Origin: Liolophura sinensis
Taxonomy: Eukaryota; Mollusca; Polyplacophora; Chitonida; Chitonidae
NCBI RefSeq assembly: GCF_032854445.1
Contig: NC_088296.1
Span: 27,833,064-27,897,063, forward strand
Length of the DNA stretch: 64,000 nucleotides
Direction: 5' to 3'
The number at the start of each line of letters is the position of its first letter. Position 1 is the stretch's first letter. Both the position numbers and the translations under genes were made by a program. The notes below the pieces were generated by a model, which ran no database searches, was not told the DNA's origin, and saw only the letters and a list, made by a program, of their open reading frames with translations. Shown here in pieces: positions 23,154-37,500 of this stretch.

Positions 23154-24437
23154 GTAAGCCATTTTTTGTTGATGTACCAGTCAAAAACAAGTCAAAATGT
23201 TATTCTGGCCGATGTTCTTACTGCCTTGCAAAAAGTTCTTTACTATTGTTTGGTATAATAAAGTTTTAATTGCCTCATTTGGGAAGCTAAATTGTTTTTC
23301 TTGGAATGTATAAAACGTATCTGGCGTCTTTCAGTGGCATATACCATGACCTGGCAGGTTGCTTACAGACCTCCCCACGGTGGCCTGGATGCTCCTTGGT
23401 TTATGTGGTGCTGTTTGTTGGGTTAGCAAATAATAATGAGCCACGAAGCACCCGATCCACCCACCCACCCCCCCATCCACCCCCTTCATTGTCAGGTACG
23501 AAACAAAACATAAAGATTGGGTCATGTTCTATATAGGTATGTTCTAACAGTTAAATCTTGATCCCTTCATTGTCAAGTACGAAACAAAACATAAAGATTG
23601 GGTCATGTTCTATATAGTTATGTTTTAACAGTTAAATCTTGATCATTTTATTGTCAAGTACGGAGAAAGCATTTGTTTTAGGTACTTCGTTGTGTACCAT
23701 CACCTAGACTTAGTGGCGTTAAGTGATAATATTTATGTCTTTGTCTGCTTGATATATCTGTGTAACATGATTCTATACTGGGACATGTTGCCGAAAGATA
23801 TTCTGAATGTTTGAATTGCTTCAGCTAAATACAAATATGAGTTGCATTTGATTCCTAACCAAACGCATTGAGCCTGTATTTTTCGAAAAATGAAGACAAT
23901 GACAAGGGGAAATTCGCCACTGGCCTAACTGTCATCCCGGCGAAATAACATGCATATGAGACAGCATAACGATTCGCACAATGCATGGCTCTTTCGAGTT
24001 AACAATGTGACAGATTTAAAGCGAATAGTAAGTCTAGTAAAATGTCTTCGTCTCTATCGATGATTTATTATAGAGTATTCGTAATTTAAATAATAACGTA
24101 AAAAAGTTAATTTTCAGACATGTTTCTAAATATAGCGACTTGAGTGCCTTGATGTTCGATAGGAATCCATGGATATTCGATTGTCCACTCAAAGGCAGAT
24201 AAATGTCAGTGGACGTCTGGAAATCTTAACCTAATCTACATGTAGATGGCGTTTGAAATAGCAGCCCAATGGTTTTATCTTCATGCCAAGAATAGGAATT
24301 GATTAGCAATAATGTTACAGTAATATTGTGTAGGATTTTGTGTCGGATTCTAGAATGAATAAATTCAACAGCCATACCACGTTGAGGAGCTTTTTAAAAG
24401 GTTCGCAAATAGATTGGGCATCAGGAAAGAGACCTTT
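23154..24437. repeat. Intergenic or intronic stretch with a 73-bp repeat
   Basis: CCTTCATTGTCAGGTACGAA, ACAAAACATAAAGATTGGGT and onward occurs twice, with a partial third copy, at about 23486-23662; the two full copies are nearly identical. The rest of the interval shows nothing recognisable. Confidence 0.7.
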
Positions 24438-24545
24438 GATTCCTAGTGTGATTGGTGTTTTACACCGCAATTAAGAATAGTTCACTTGTACGACGGCCTC
24501 CAGAATTACGGCGGGAGGAAACCGGGCAGTGTCGGGGAAAACCCT
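24438..24545 (-). mobile_element. SINE-1 fragment
   Basis: GTGATTGGTGTTTTACACCG, ACGGCGGGAGGAAACCGGGC: a diverged 3' half of SINE-1 in reverse orientation. Between here and 25144 I see nothing further. Confidence 0.8.
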
Positions 24546-25144
24546 AGTCTATAACAGACAGGGTAAAATCTGACGTCACTCCAAATGTTTATATTCACCA
24601 GACTGGAAGTCATGCTTGTGTACTGTATGTATCCTCACCATTGATCCGAAAATGTTTACAGAACAAAACACGTGTCTGTTCATCCTTTTGTCTCCATAGC
24701 ACGTAATGACTTGTGAATAATAAAGACAATAATGCCATATTGAAAAAAAATATACCTTGTACATAGATGCCAAGCCAGACTTTGCTTACGGCCATTTTAA
24801 ATTCGAATCAGCCCCTCGCGGCATGGTCCAGGGGAAAATAATATTGTGAAATTTTTGGATTGAAATGAAAGATGCACTTCATTAAAATGGCGATAGTCGA
24901 ATTTTTTGCTAGTCTTATCTTTAATTTTTTCAAGCAAAGGACAGAATTGAGAATAAGCGACTATCGTGAAAAAAATGTGACGTTGCAAGAGAAGCTGAAT
25001 TGAGTCTTACATCGGTGTCACGTGATTCGAAAATGCCGGTTTACGACGCAGTCCGAATGGAGCCGTCGCGTTTACTTTTGTGTTAATTGCAACTTAATGG
25101 TCTTTATTATTCCACCATAATCATGTGATACTAATTCAGAATTA

Positions 25145-25730
25145 TTCATACTAACACTGGGCCCACCAATAGGTATTCATACTAACACTGGGCCCACCAG
25201 TAGGTATTCATAGTAACACTGGGCCCATCAGTAGGTATTCATACTAACACTGGGCCCAACAATAGGTATTCACACTAACACTGGGTCCACCAATAGGTAT
25301 TCATACTAACACTGGGCCCACCAATAGGTATTCATAGTAACACTGGGTCCATCAGTAGGTATTCATAGTAACACTGGGCCCACCAATAGGTATTCATACT
25401 AACACTGGGCCCACCAATAGGTATTCATACTAACACTGGGCCCATCAGTAGGTATTCATACTAACACTGGGCCCACCAATAGGTATTCATACTAACACTG
25501 GGTCCACCAATAGGTATTCATACTAACACTGGGCCCACCAATAGGTATTCATAGTAACACTGGGCCCATCAGTAGGTATTCATACTAACACTGGGCCCAC
25601 CAATAGGTATTCATACTAACACTGGGCCCACCAATATATATTCATACTAACACTGGGCCCACCAATAGGTATTCATAGTAACACTGGGCCCACCAATAGG
25701 TATTCATACTAACACTGGGCCCACCAATCC
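25145..25730. repeat. 31-bp minisatellite, about 19 copies
   Basis: The unit is TATTCATACTAACACTGGGC, CCACCAATAGG. Variation is limited to a few positions (ACTAAC/AGTAAC, CACCAA/CATCAG, GGGCCC/GGGTCC), and variant combinations recur in blocks, which points to recent amplification. Confidence 0.95.
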
Positions 25731-25795
25731 TGTTTTCTTGCTCTAACTTCTCGGTGATGACCGCCAAGCAAGGCAGCATCTAATACCACTTTCAA
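25731..25795 (+). mobile_element. Repeat family 3, 3' end fragment
   Basis: TTTTCTTGCTCTAACTTCTC, then ACCGCCAAGCAAGGCAGCA matches TTTCCCTGCTCTAACCTCTC and GAGCGCCAAGCGAGGCAGCA at 59965-60003. It abuts the 31-bp array. The following 440 bases hold nothing recognisable. Confidence 0.7.
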
Positions 25796-26240
25796 AGTGT
25801 TTGTTATGACCAGACCCAAGTGTGAGGTTCCTCGATTTCGAGGCAGTTTTTACCGGTTTCGAACCACTTTATGTGTTAGTTGCCTTAGATATGTGAAGCC
25901 ACGGGGATCAGCATTTGTGGAAATATTATCATGTGAGTGTCTATTTAATAGCCGATTTGACTTTGTACAGTGTGTTCTTGGAAAAAAAAAAAACCCATTT
26001 TAACCACCGCCATAGCGCACATGCTCGCACATTTTAAACTCTCACACTTCGCTTCCCGCAAATTTTTAAGTTGAATTGATCTGTTCGCTTTATAATGATG
26101 CACTTTATAATATTCACTTTAAAAAAGATATTTTATTTCGAGAAACATGGGTTTTGCTCAGTTCTGGGTCTCCATTTCGAAGCTGCCATTTCCATGCTGC
26201 TTCAACAGGCTATTGGAGTGATGTCCCTTTTGTTAAGCGG

Positions 26241-29200
26241 CATTCGGGAATGAAAATAATGTGACGTCTGAGTATACCTTGTTACTGGCAGTATACGGCC
26301 CATAAAGGCTACCTTGACATTCAGGAATGAAAGTAATGTGACGTCAGAGTATACCTTGTTACTGGCAGTATACGGCCCATAAAGACTTCCTTGACATTCG
26401 GGAATGAAAGTAATGTGACGTCAGAGAATACCTTGTTACTGGCAGTATACGGCCCATAAAGACCTCCTTGACATTCGGGAATGAAGGTAATGTGACGTCA
26501 CAATATACCTTGTTACTGGCAGTATACGGCCCATGAAGCCTACCTTGACATTCAGGAATGAAAGTAATGTGACGTCAGAGTATACCTTGTTACTGGCAGT
26601 ATACGGCCCATAAAGACTTCCTTGACATTCGGGAATGAAAGTAATGTGACGTCAGAGTATACCTTGTTACTGGCAGTATACGGCCCATAAAGCCTACCTT
26701 GACATTCGGGAATGAAAGTAATGTGACGTCAGAATATACCTTGTTACTGGCAGTATACGGCCCATAAAGACTATCTTGACATTCGGGAATGAAAGTAATG
26801 TGACGTCAGAGCATATCTTGTTACTGGCAGTATACTGCCCATAAAGACTACCTTGACATTCGGGAATGAAAGTAATGTGACGTCAGAGTATACCTTGTTA
26901 CTGGCAGTATACGGCCCATAAAGGCTACCTTGACATTCGGGAATGAAAGTAATGTGACGTCAGAGTATACCTTGCTACTGGCAGCATACAGCCCATAAAG
27001 CCTACCTTGAGATTCGGGAAAGAAAGTAATGTGACGTAAGAGTATACTTTGTTACTGGCAGTATACGGCCCATAAAGACTACCTCGACATTCGGGAATGA
27101 AAGTAAGGTGACGTCAGAGTATACCTTGTTACTGGCAGTATACGGACCTCAAAGACTACCTTGACATTTGGGAATGAAAGTAACGTGACGTCAGAGTATA
27201 CCTTGTTACTGGCAGTATACGGCCCATGAAGACTTCCTTGACATTCGCTAATGAAAGTATTGTGACGTCAGAATATACCTTGTTATTGGCAGTATACGGC
27301 CCATAAAGCCTACCTTGACATTCGGGAATGAAAGTAATGTGACGTCAGATTATACCTTGTTACTGGCAGTATACGGCCCATAAAGACTACCTTGACATTC
27401 GGGAATGAAAGTAATGTGACGTCAGAGTATACCTTGTTACTGGCAGTATACGGCCCATAAAGCCTATCTTGACATTCGAGAATGAAAGAAATGTGACGTC
27501 AGAATATACCTTGTTACTGGCAGTATACGGCCAATAAAGCCTATCTTGACACTGGGGAATGAAAGTAATGTGACGTCAGAGTATACCTTGTTACTGGCAG
27601 TGTACGGCCCATAAAGACTATCTTGACATTCGGGAATGAAAGTAATGTGACGTCAGAGTATACCTTGTTACTGGCAGTATACGGCCCATAAAGCCTATCT
27701 TGACATTCGGGAATGAAAGTAATGTGACGTCAGAGTATACCTTGTTACTGGCAGTATACGGCCCATAAAGACTTCCTTGACATTCGGGAATGAAAGTAAT
27801 TTGACGTCAGAATATACCTTGTTACTGGCAGTATACGGCCCATAAAGCCTACCTTGACATTCGGGAATGAAAGTAATGTGACGTCTGAGTATACCTTGTT
27901 ACTGGCAGTATACGGCCCATAAAGCCTACCTTGACATTCGGGAATGAAAGTAATGTGACGTCAGAGTATACCTTGTCACTGGCAGTATACGGCCCATAAA
28001 GTCTACCTTGACATTTGGGAATGAAAGTAATGTGACGTCAGAGTATACCTTGTCACTGGCAGTATACGGCCCATAAAGACTATTTTGACATTCGGGAATG
28101 AAGGTAATTTGACGTCAGAATATACCTTGTTACTGGCAGTATACGGCCCATAAAGACTTCCTTGACATTCGAGAATGAAAGTAATGTGACGTCTGAGTAT
28201 ACCTTGTTACTGACAGCACACAGCCCATAAAGCCTACCTTGACATTCGAGACTGAAATTAATGTGACGTCTGAGTATACCTTGTTACTGGCAGTGTACGG
28301 CCCATAAAGCCTACCTTGACATTCAGGAATGAAAGTAATGTGACGTTAGAATATACCTTGTTACTGGCAGTATACGGCCCATAAAGACTACCTTGACATT
28401 CGAGAATGAAAGTAATGTGACGTCAGAGTATACCTTGTTACTGGCAGTATACGGCCCATAAAGCCTATCTTGACATTCGAGAATGAAAGTAATGTGACGT
28501 CAGAGTATACCTTGTTACTGACAGCATACAGCCCATGAAGCCTACCTTGACATTCGGGAATGAAAGTAATGTGACGTCAGATTATACCTTGTTACTGGCA
28601 GTATACGGCCCATAAAGCCTACCTTGACATTCGGGAATGAAAGTAATGTGACGTCAGAGTATACCTTGTTACTGGCAGTATACGGCCCATAAAGGCTACC
28701 TTGACATTTGGGAATGAAAGTAATGTGACGTCAGAGTATACCTTGTTACTGGCAGTATACAGCCCATAAAGACTTCCTTGACATTTGGGAATGAAAGTAA
28801 TGTGACGTCAGAGTATACCTTGTTACTGGCAGTATACGGCCCATAAAGTCCACCTTGACATTCGGGAATGAAAGTAATGTGACGTCAGAGTATACCTTGT
28901 TACTGGCAGTATACGGCCCATAAAGACTACCTTGACATTTGGGAATGAAAGTAATGTGACGTCAGAGTATACCTTGTTACTGACAGCATACAGCCCATGA
29001 AGCCTACCTTGACATTCGGGAATGAAAGTAATGTGACGTCAGATTATACCTTGTTACTGGCAGTATACGGCCCATAAAGACTTCCTTGACATTCGAGAAT
29101 GAAAGTTATGTGACGTCAGAATATACCTTGTTACTGGCAGTATACGGCCCATAAAGACTACCTTGACATTCGGGAATGAAAGTAATGTGACGTCAGAGTA

Positions 29201-29391
29201 TACCTTGTTACTGGCAGTATACGGCCAATAAAGCCTACCTTGACATTCGGGAAAGAAAGTATTGTAACGTCAGAGCATATCTTGTTACTGGCAGTATACG
29301 GCCCATAAAGCTTATCTTGACATTCGGGAAAGAAAGTAATGTGACGTCAGATTATACCTTGCTACTGGCAGTATACGGTTCATAAATCCTG
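26241..29391. repeat. 77-bp satellite-like array, 41 units, most with a CRE palindrome
   Basis: The unit is CATTCGGGAATGAAAGTAAT, GTGACGTCAGAGTATACCTT, GTTACTGGCAGTATACGGCC, CATAAAGACTACCTTGA. The TGACGT core is at 26262 in the first unit and at 29342 in the last, exactly 40 x 77 apart, so there is no net indel. By eye count 34 of the 41 units keep the full palindrome TGACGTCA; the others have TGACGTCT, TGACGTAA, TGACGTTA or TAACGTCA. GTATAC palindromes are also present in most units. An ankyrin-exon relic follows about 70 bp after the array. Confidence 0.97.
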
Positions 29392-29462
29392 CCTGGGCAA
29401 CATTTAAATCTGTGAAAAAGAAAACAACAACAATTGTGTGATACGCTGTCATTTTCTTCCAC

Positions 29463-29561
29463 AATGGATGGACCGCTCTGCACATTGTAGTTCAGAAATG
29501 TCGTTTTGACATCGTCGCTCTGCTCGTGAACAAAGGTGCTAGTGTCGACGAACTGGAAACT
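29463..29561 (+). pseudogene. Ankyrin-repeat exon 5 relic
   Basis: 33 codons, NGWTALHIVVQKCRFDIVAL and LVNKGASVDELET, a full ankyrin repeat. The position of the acceptor reads CCAC instead of CCACAG, and no GT donor follows the last codon. It is therefore probably not spliced as such. Confidence 0.6.
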
Positions 29562-30654
29562 ATCTACGTGAAGCATAAATATGTTTGTCCCATAATTTAC
29601 CCGTGTCAGTGATATAACAACAGTGATGTAAAGTTTCAATACGCCACTCGTTATATAAATAACCCGAAGTTTTCATTGGTCACTTGAACTTTCATTAACA
29701 AGGTTATCCGATGAAAAGGTAAAACTGCATACAGGTCTACTTCAGTTACTGAAAAACAAAGAAATAAAATGGCTAGCGATCAATTATTACACGTGACAGC
29801 GGTTTCTTGGTACACTGGATAGGAACAAAATTTATCTTCGTAAAATTGAAAAAAATAGCCAAAGTTGGTGAAAGGAAATAAAACGCTAAGGTACACCGTA
29901 AGGTACTCACAAACACAAATGCAACCGTCGCTGCGTCAGGCGTCATCGACAACAGCATGCCTGGGTATCAGATTTTCACGAAATTAAACACCTGCAGACT
30001 GGCCTCATTACTTTGTTGAGCCCCAAGGAGTTGTCTCGTGTGTACTTCATGATTATTCTTAGATCTAGTTAATTCTGTTTTCTACATCTGACACGATAAT
30101 TGTCCACACTGTAACCTTTTGATTCAACATCACGTCTACCATCTCACGGAAAGCCCAAACGGAACCAAAATAAAGCTTTTTGAAATACCGTAGACACTGT
30201 TTTGTTATATTCTCCAAATTCCATAATGGTTTATAAGACCAACAAATAAGTTTTCAGGTGATTGTTCGCGTTAAAAGCCTGATGGGAAAAATTCGTTCAG
30301 TATGATTTTCGATATCACCACTCCTCGCGCCCCGCAAGTCATCACGCGACATCACTTGTCATGGAGTTATGATTTAGACTTTTGGAGCCCAAAGTTTCGA
30401 CAAATGAGCAATTATGAATGCTGGTATTTTTGAAAGAAATTAAAGCTCGTCATCTTATCACCCTAATGGGTTGTGTTATGTTTTCTGTTCACAGAACTCA
30501 CAAATTCCCTCAAAGTTTTCTAGAAATATATTATGGAAAATGTGCGGTACGGCCCCAACCTTTTCACATATATCAAAATCAGTACACATCTCATTTACAT
30601 ACTTGTCAAAACAAACAGGCATGGCCTTCCCCATCAACCGGCTCAAACCGCTGA
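29562..30654. other. No feature recognised
   Basis: AT-rich sequence; open frames of 60-78 codons have no recognisable content. Confidence 0.5.
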
Positions 30655-30845
30655 AAATAAATTATGGGATAAATAGGACATGCGATTCCTGACTATATTA
30701 GATTTATATTAGATTTATTAAACTGGCGATGTAATTTTCATTTGTTCCTCTCCAAAGTCTGGGAACAAATGAAAATTCCACCACTCCTTTAATAAATCCG
30801 ATATAATGGGTCAGTCATTGCATATTCTCTATGTATGCGAGTAAC
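30655..30845. mobile_element. MITE-like inverted-repeat element, copy 1
   Basis: The left side (GGGATAAATAGGACATGCGA, then AGATTTATTAAACTGGCGAT and ATTTTCATTTGTTCC) is complementary to the right side (GGAACAAATGAAAATTCCAC, TTTAATAAATCCGATATAAT). The arms are roughly 70-80 bp with mismatches. A second member of the family is at 52795-52925. No coding capacity. Confidence 0.65.
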
Positions 30846-31589
30846 GCAGGCAGCTAATGTTACCGCATGACATTATCTGTATATCCTACATCAAAGAGAT
30901 ACGAAGGGCTTTCTTTGCATCACTGTTATAACAAAAGGCGTATGTTTACAATAAATTTACTGTAACTTTACAAGCAAGTTAAAAGTACGTAAACAAAATT
31001 GCAGCATAGCCTTACGTCTTGTTTGCAAACAGATAGCTACAAGTCCAGTACAAGTCGGATAATCACCTGCTTGTCTTCAACGCACAGCTACATGTAAAAT
31101 AATTATACTTAATTGGGTGATATGTCAATAATAATACCAGTGCAGGTACTTCTATTTGTGCAGCGCTTTTTGTGGATGTGCTCCATGTTAATTGTAAAGT
31201 AGGTATAATACACTATGTATGTCTGTCTCACACCAACACAAATATTATGTACAAATTCGACAGTTTATGCAGCGTGGGAACCGTTGTTCACGAAAAAGCC
31301 TCTTGTGGACTTTCGCACAGTAACCGAGATAATTAATTCAGGTCTCAATTTGACCTAAAATCATCAACTAAAGGGGAAAGGAAACCGTGGATATAGTGTC
31401 CTTTATATATGTTGTTTTGAAACTAAAATACAGTTGAAGTCATTTGTGTCGACTGTATCTTACTTTTATTGAACCAAATGGAAGATGTCATTAATGTCAC
31501 TTTAGATGGGTTGTGTCACCTGTGTCAATGATACCGCCAGTGTCAGTGATGTCACCTAAGTCAATGATGTCTTCTATGCCACTGATGTC
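30846..31589. other. No gene; proto-repeat before the 38-bp array
   Basis: From about 31485 the motif GTCAATGATGTCA and variants recurs irregularly (GTCATTAATGTCAC, GTCAGTGATGTCAC), leading into the 38-bp array. It could be a degraded edge or an ancestral short repeat. Confidence 0.45.
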
Positions 31590-34500
31590 ACTAAATCCAA
31601 GATGTGATGGTTATAATCACCATCACCACTACATCACCGATGTGATGGTTATAGTCCCATTCACCACTAAATCACAGATGTGATGGTTATAGTCCCATTC
31701 ACCACTAAATCACAGATGTGATGGTTATAGTCCCATTCACCACTAGATAACAGATGTGATAGTTATAGTCCCATTCACCACTAGATCACAGTTGTGATGG
31801 TTATAGTCCCATTCACCACTAAATCACAGATGTGATGGTTATAGTCTTATTCACCACTTAATCATAGATGTGATGGTTATTGTCCCATTCACCACTAAAT
31901 CACAGATGTGATGGTTATAGTTCCATTCACCACTAAATCACCAATATGATGGTTATAGTCCCATTCACCACTAAATCACAGATGTGATGGTTATTGTCCC
32001 ATTCACCACTAAATCACAGATGTGATGGTTATTGTCCCATTCACCACTAAATCACAGATGTGATGGTTATAGTTCCATTCACCACTAAATCACCGATGTA
32101 ATGGTAATTGCCCCATTCACCACTAAATCACAGATGTGATAATTATTGTCCCATTCACCACTAAATCACAGATGTGATGGTTATAGTTCCATTCACCACT
32201 AAATCACAGATGTGATTGTTATAGTTCCATTCACCACTAAATCACCGATGTAATGGTTATTGTCCCATTCACCATTAAATCAGAGATGTGATGGTTATAG
32301 TTCCATTCACCACTAAATCACAGATGTGATGATTATAGTCCCATTCACCACTAAATCACCGATGTAATGGTTATTGTCCCATTCACCACTAAATCAGAGA
32401 TGTGATGGTTATTGTCCCATTCACCACTGAATCACCGATGTAATGGTTATTGTCCCATTCACCACTAAATCAGAGATGTGATGGTTATAGTTCCATTCAC
32501 CACTAAATCACCGATGTAATGGTTATTGTCCCATTCACCACTAAATCAGAGATGTGATGGTTATTGTCCCATTCACCACTAAATCACCGATGTAATGGTT
32601 ATTGTCCCATTTACCACTAGATAACAGATGTGATAGTTATAGTCCCATTCACCACTAGATAACAGATGTGATAGTTATAGTCCCATGTACCACAAATTCA
32701 CAGATGTGATAATTATAGTTCCATTCACCACTAATTCCCAGGTGTCATGGTTATAGTCCAATTCACCACTAAATCATAGATGTGATGGTTATAGTACCAT
32801 TCACCACTAAATCACAGATGTTATGGTTATAGTCCCATTCAAAACTAAATCCAAGATGTCATGGTTATAGTCCCATTCACCACTAAATCAAAGATGTGAT
32901 GGTTATAATCCCATTCACAACTAAAGCACATACGTGAGGATTATAGTCCCATTCACTACTAAATCACAGATGTCATGGTTATAGTCCCATTCACCACTAG
33001 ATCACATATGTGATGGTTATAGTCCCATTCACCACTAAATCACAGATGTGATGTTTATAGTGACATTCACCACGAAATCAGAGATGTGATAGTTATAGTC
33101 CCTTCCACCACCAAACCACCAATATGATGGTTATAGTCCCATTCACCACTAAATCACAGATGTGACGGTTATAGTCCCATTCACCACTAGATCACAGTTG
33201 TGATGGTTAAAGTCCCCCTCACCACTAAATCACAGATGTGATGGTTATAGTCCCATTCACCACTAAAGCACAGATGTGATGGCTATAGTCTCATTCACCA
33301 CTAAATCACAGATGTGATGGTTATAGTTCCATTCATCATTAAATCACCGATGTAATGGTTATAGTCCCATTCTCCACTAAACCACAGATGTAATGGTTAT
33401 AGTCTCATCCACCACGAAATCACCGATGTGATGGTTAAAGTCTCATTCACCACTAAATCACAGATTTAATGGTTATAGCCCCACTCACCACTAAACCACA
33501 GATGTGATGATTATAGTCTCATTTACCACGAAATCACCGATGTAATGGTTATAGTCCCAGTCACCACTGATTCACAGATGTGATGGGTATAGTCCCATTC
33601 ACCACTAGATCGCATTTGTGATGGTTAGAGTCTCATTCACCACTAAATCGCAGATGTGATGGTTATAGCCCCATTCACCACTAAGTCACAGATGTAATGG
33701 TTATAGTCCCATTCATCACCAAATTACCGATGTGGTGGTTATAGTCCCATTTACCACGAAATTACCGATGTGATGGTTATAGTCTCAGTCATTAATAAAT
33801 CACAGATGTGATGGATGTAATCCTTTTTATCACTAAATCACAAATGTTATGGTTATAGTCCCACTCCCCACTAAATCACAGATGTGATGGTTATAGTCCC
33901 ATCCACCACCAAATTACCGATGTGGTGGTTATAGTCCCATTTACCACGAAATCACAGATGTGATTGTTATAGTCCCATTCACCACTAAATCACAAATGTG
34001 ATAGTTATAGTTCCATTCACCACCAGCTCACAGATGTAATGGTTATAGTCCCATTTAAAACTAAATCCAAGATGTCATGGTTATAGTCCCATTCACCACT
34101 AAATCACAGATGTAATCGTTATAGTCCCATTCACCACTAAATCAAAGATGTGATGGTTATAATCCCATTCACAACTAAAGCACATACGTGAGGATTATAG
34201 TCCCATTCACTACTAAATCACAGATGTCATGGTTATAGTCCCATTCACCACTAGATCACATATGTGATGGTTATAGTCCCATTCACCACTAAATCACAGA
34301 TGTGATGTTTATAGTGACATTCACCACGAAATCAGAGATGTGATAGTTATAGTCCCTTCCACCACCAAACCACCAATATGATGGTTATAGTCCCATTCAC
34401 CACTAAATCACAGATGTGACGGTTATAGTCCCATTCACCACTAGATCACAGTTGTGATGGTTAAAGTCCCCCTCACCACTAAATCACAGATGTGATGGTT

Positions 34501-37500
34501 ATAGTCCCATTCACCACTAAAGGACAGATGTGATGGCTATAGTCTCATTCACCACTAAATCACAGATGTGATGGTTATAGTTCCATTCATCATTAAATCA
34601 CCGATGTAATGGTTATAGTCCCATTCTCCACTAAACCACAGATGTAATGCTTATAGTCTCATCCACCACGAAATCACCGATGTGATGGTTAAAGTCTCAT
34701 TCACCACTAAATCACAGATTTAATGGTTATAGCCCCACTCACCACTAAACCACAGATGTGATGATTATAGTCTCATTTACCACGAAATCACCGATGTAAT
34801 GTTTATAGTCCCAGTCACCACTGATTCACAGATGTGATGGGTATAGTCCCATTCACCACTAGATCGCATTTGTGATGGTTAGAGTCTCATTCACCACTAA
34901 ATCGCAGATGTGATGGTTATAGCCCCATTCACCACTAAATCACAGATGTAATGGTTATAGTCCCATTCACCACGAAATCAGAGATGTGATGGTTATAGTC
35001 CCATTCACCACTAAATTACAAATGTGATGGTTACAATCCCATTCACCAATAAATTAAAGATGTGATGGTTATAGTCCCATTCACCACTAAGTTACAGATA
35101 TGATGGTTATAATCTCATTCACCACTAAATCACAGATGTGATGGTTATAGTCCCATTCACCAATAAATTCCAGATGTGATGGTTATAGTCCCATTTACCA
35201 CTAAATCACAAATGTGATGGTTTTAGTCCCATCCACCACCAAATTACCGATGTGATGGTTATAGTCTCAGTCATTAATAAATCACAGATGTGATGGATGT
35301 AATCCTTTTTATCACTAAATCACAAATGTTATGGTTATAGTCCCACTCCCCACTAAATCACAGATGTGATGGTTATAGTCCCATCCACCACCAAATTACC
35401 GATGTGGTGGTTATAGTCCCATTTACCACGAAATCACAGATGTGATTGTTATAGTCCCATTCACCACTAAATCACAAATGTGATAGTTATAGTTCCATTC
35501 ACCACCAGCTCACAGATGTGATGGTTAGAGTCCCATTCATCACTAAATTCCAGATGTGATGGTTATAGTACCATTCACCACTGAATCACAGATGTGATGG
35601 TTATAGTCCCATTCACCACTAAATCACAGATGTGATGGTTATGGTCCCATTCACCACTAGATCACAGATGTGATGTTTATAGTCCCATTCACCACTAAAT
35701 TACAGATGTAATGGTTATAGTCCCATTCACCACTAAATCAAAGATGTGATGGTTATAATCCCATTCACAACTAAAGCACATTCGTGAGGATTATAGTCCC
35801 ATTCACTACTAAATCACAGATGTCATGGTTATAGTCCCATTCACCACTAGATCACATATGTGATGGTTATAGTCCCATTCACCACTAAATCACAGATGTG
35901 ATGTTTATAGTGTCATTCACCACGAAATCAGAGATGTGATAGTTATAGTCCCTTCCACCACCAAACCACCAATATGATGGTTATAGTCCCATTCACCACT
36001 AAATCACAGATGTGACGGTTATAGTCCCATTCACCACTAGATCACAGTTGTGATGGTTAAAGTCCCCCTCACCACTAAATCACAGATGTGATGGTTATAG
36101 TCCCATTCACCACTAAAGGACAGATGTGATGGCTATAGTCTCATTCACCACTAAATCACAGATGTGATGGTTATAGTTCCATTCATCATTAAATCACCGA
36201 TGTAATGGTTATAGTCCCATTCTCCACTAAACCACAGATGTAATGGTTATAGTCTCATCCACCACGAAATCACCGATGTGATGGTTAAAGTCTCATTCAC
36301 CACTAAATCACAGATTTAATGGTTATAGCCCCACTCACCACTAAACCACAGATGTGATGATTATAGTCTCATTTACCACGAAATCACCGATTTAATGGTT
36401 ATAGTCCCATTCACCACTGATTCACAGATGTGATGGGTATAGTCCCATTCACCACTAGATCGCATTTGTGATGGTTAGAGTCTCATTCACCACTAAATCG
36501 CAGATGTGATGGTTATAGCCCCATTCACCACTAAATCACAGATGTAATGGTTATAGTCCCATTCACCACTAAATCAGAGATGTGATGGTTATAGTCCCAT
36601 TCACCACTAAATTACAAATGTGATAGTTATAGTTCCATTCACCACCAGCTCACAGATGTGATGGTTAGAGTCCCATTCACCACTAAATTCCAGATGTGAT
36701 GGTTATAGTACCATTCACCACTGAATCACAGATGTGATGGTTATAGTCCCATTCACCACTAAATCACAGATGTGATGGTTATGGTCCCATTCACCACTAG
36801 ATCACAGATGTGATGTTTATAGTCCCATTCACCACTAAATTACAGAAGTAATGGTTATAGTCCCATTCACCACTAAATCAAAGATGTGATGGTTATAATC
36901 CCATTCACAACTAAAGCACATACGTGAGGATTATAGTCCCATTCACTACTAAATCACAGATGTCATGGTTATAGTCCCATTCACCACTAGATCACATATG
37001 TGATGGTTATAGTCCCATTCACCACTAAATCACAGATGTGATGTTTATAGTGTCATTCACCACGAAATCAGAGATGTGATAGTTATAGTCCCTTCCACCA
37101 CCAAACCACCAATATGATGGTTATAGTCCCATTCACCACTAAATCACAGATGTGACGGTTATAGTCCCATTCACCACTAGATCACAGTTGTGATGGTTAA
37201 AGTCCCCCTCACCACTAAATCACAGATGTGATGGTTATAGTCCCATTCACCACTAAAGGACAGATGTGATGGCTATAGTCTCATTCACCACTAAATCACA
37301 GATGTGATGGTTATAGTTCCATTCATCATTAAATCACCGATGTAATGGTTATAGTCCCATTCTCCACTAAACCACAGATGTAATGGTTATAGTCTCATCC
37401 ACCACGAAATCACCGATGTGATGGTTAAAGTCTCATTCACCACTAAATCACAGATTTAATGGTTATAGCCCCACTCACCACTAAACCACAGATGTGATGA

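Noticed and set aside
26241-29391. Centromeric satellite
   Set aside because: The length and unit size alone cannot show this; the array is only 3 kb and lies near exon relics.
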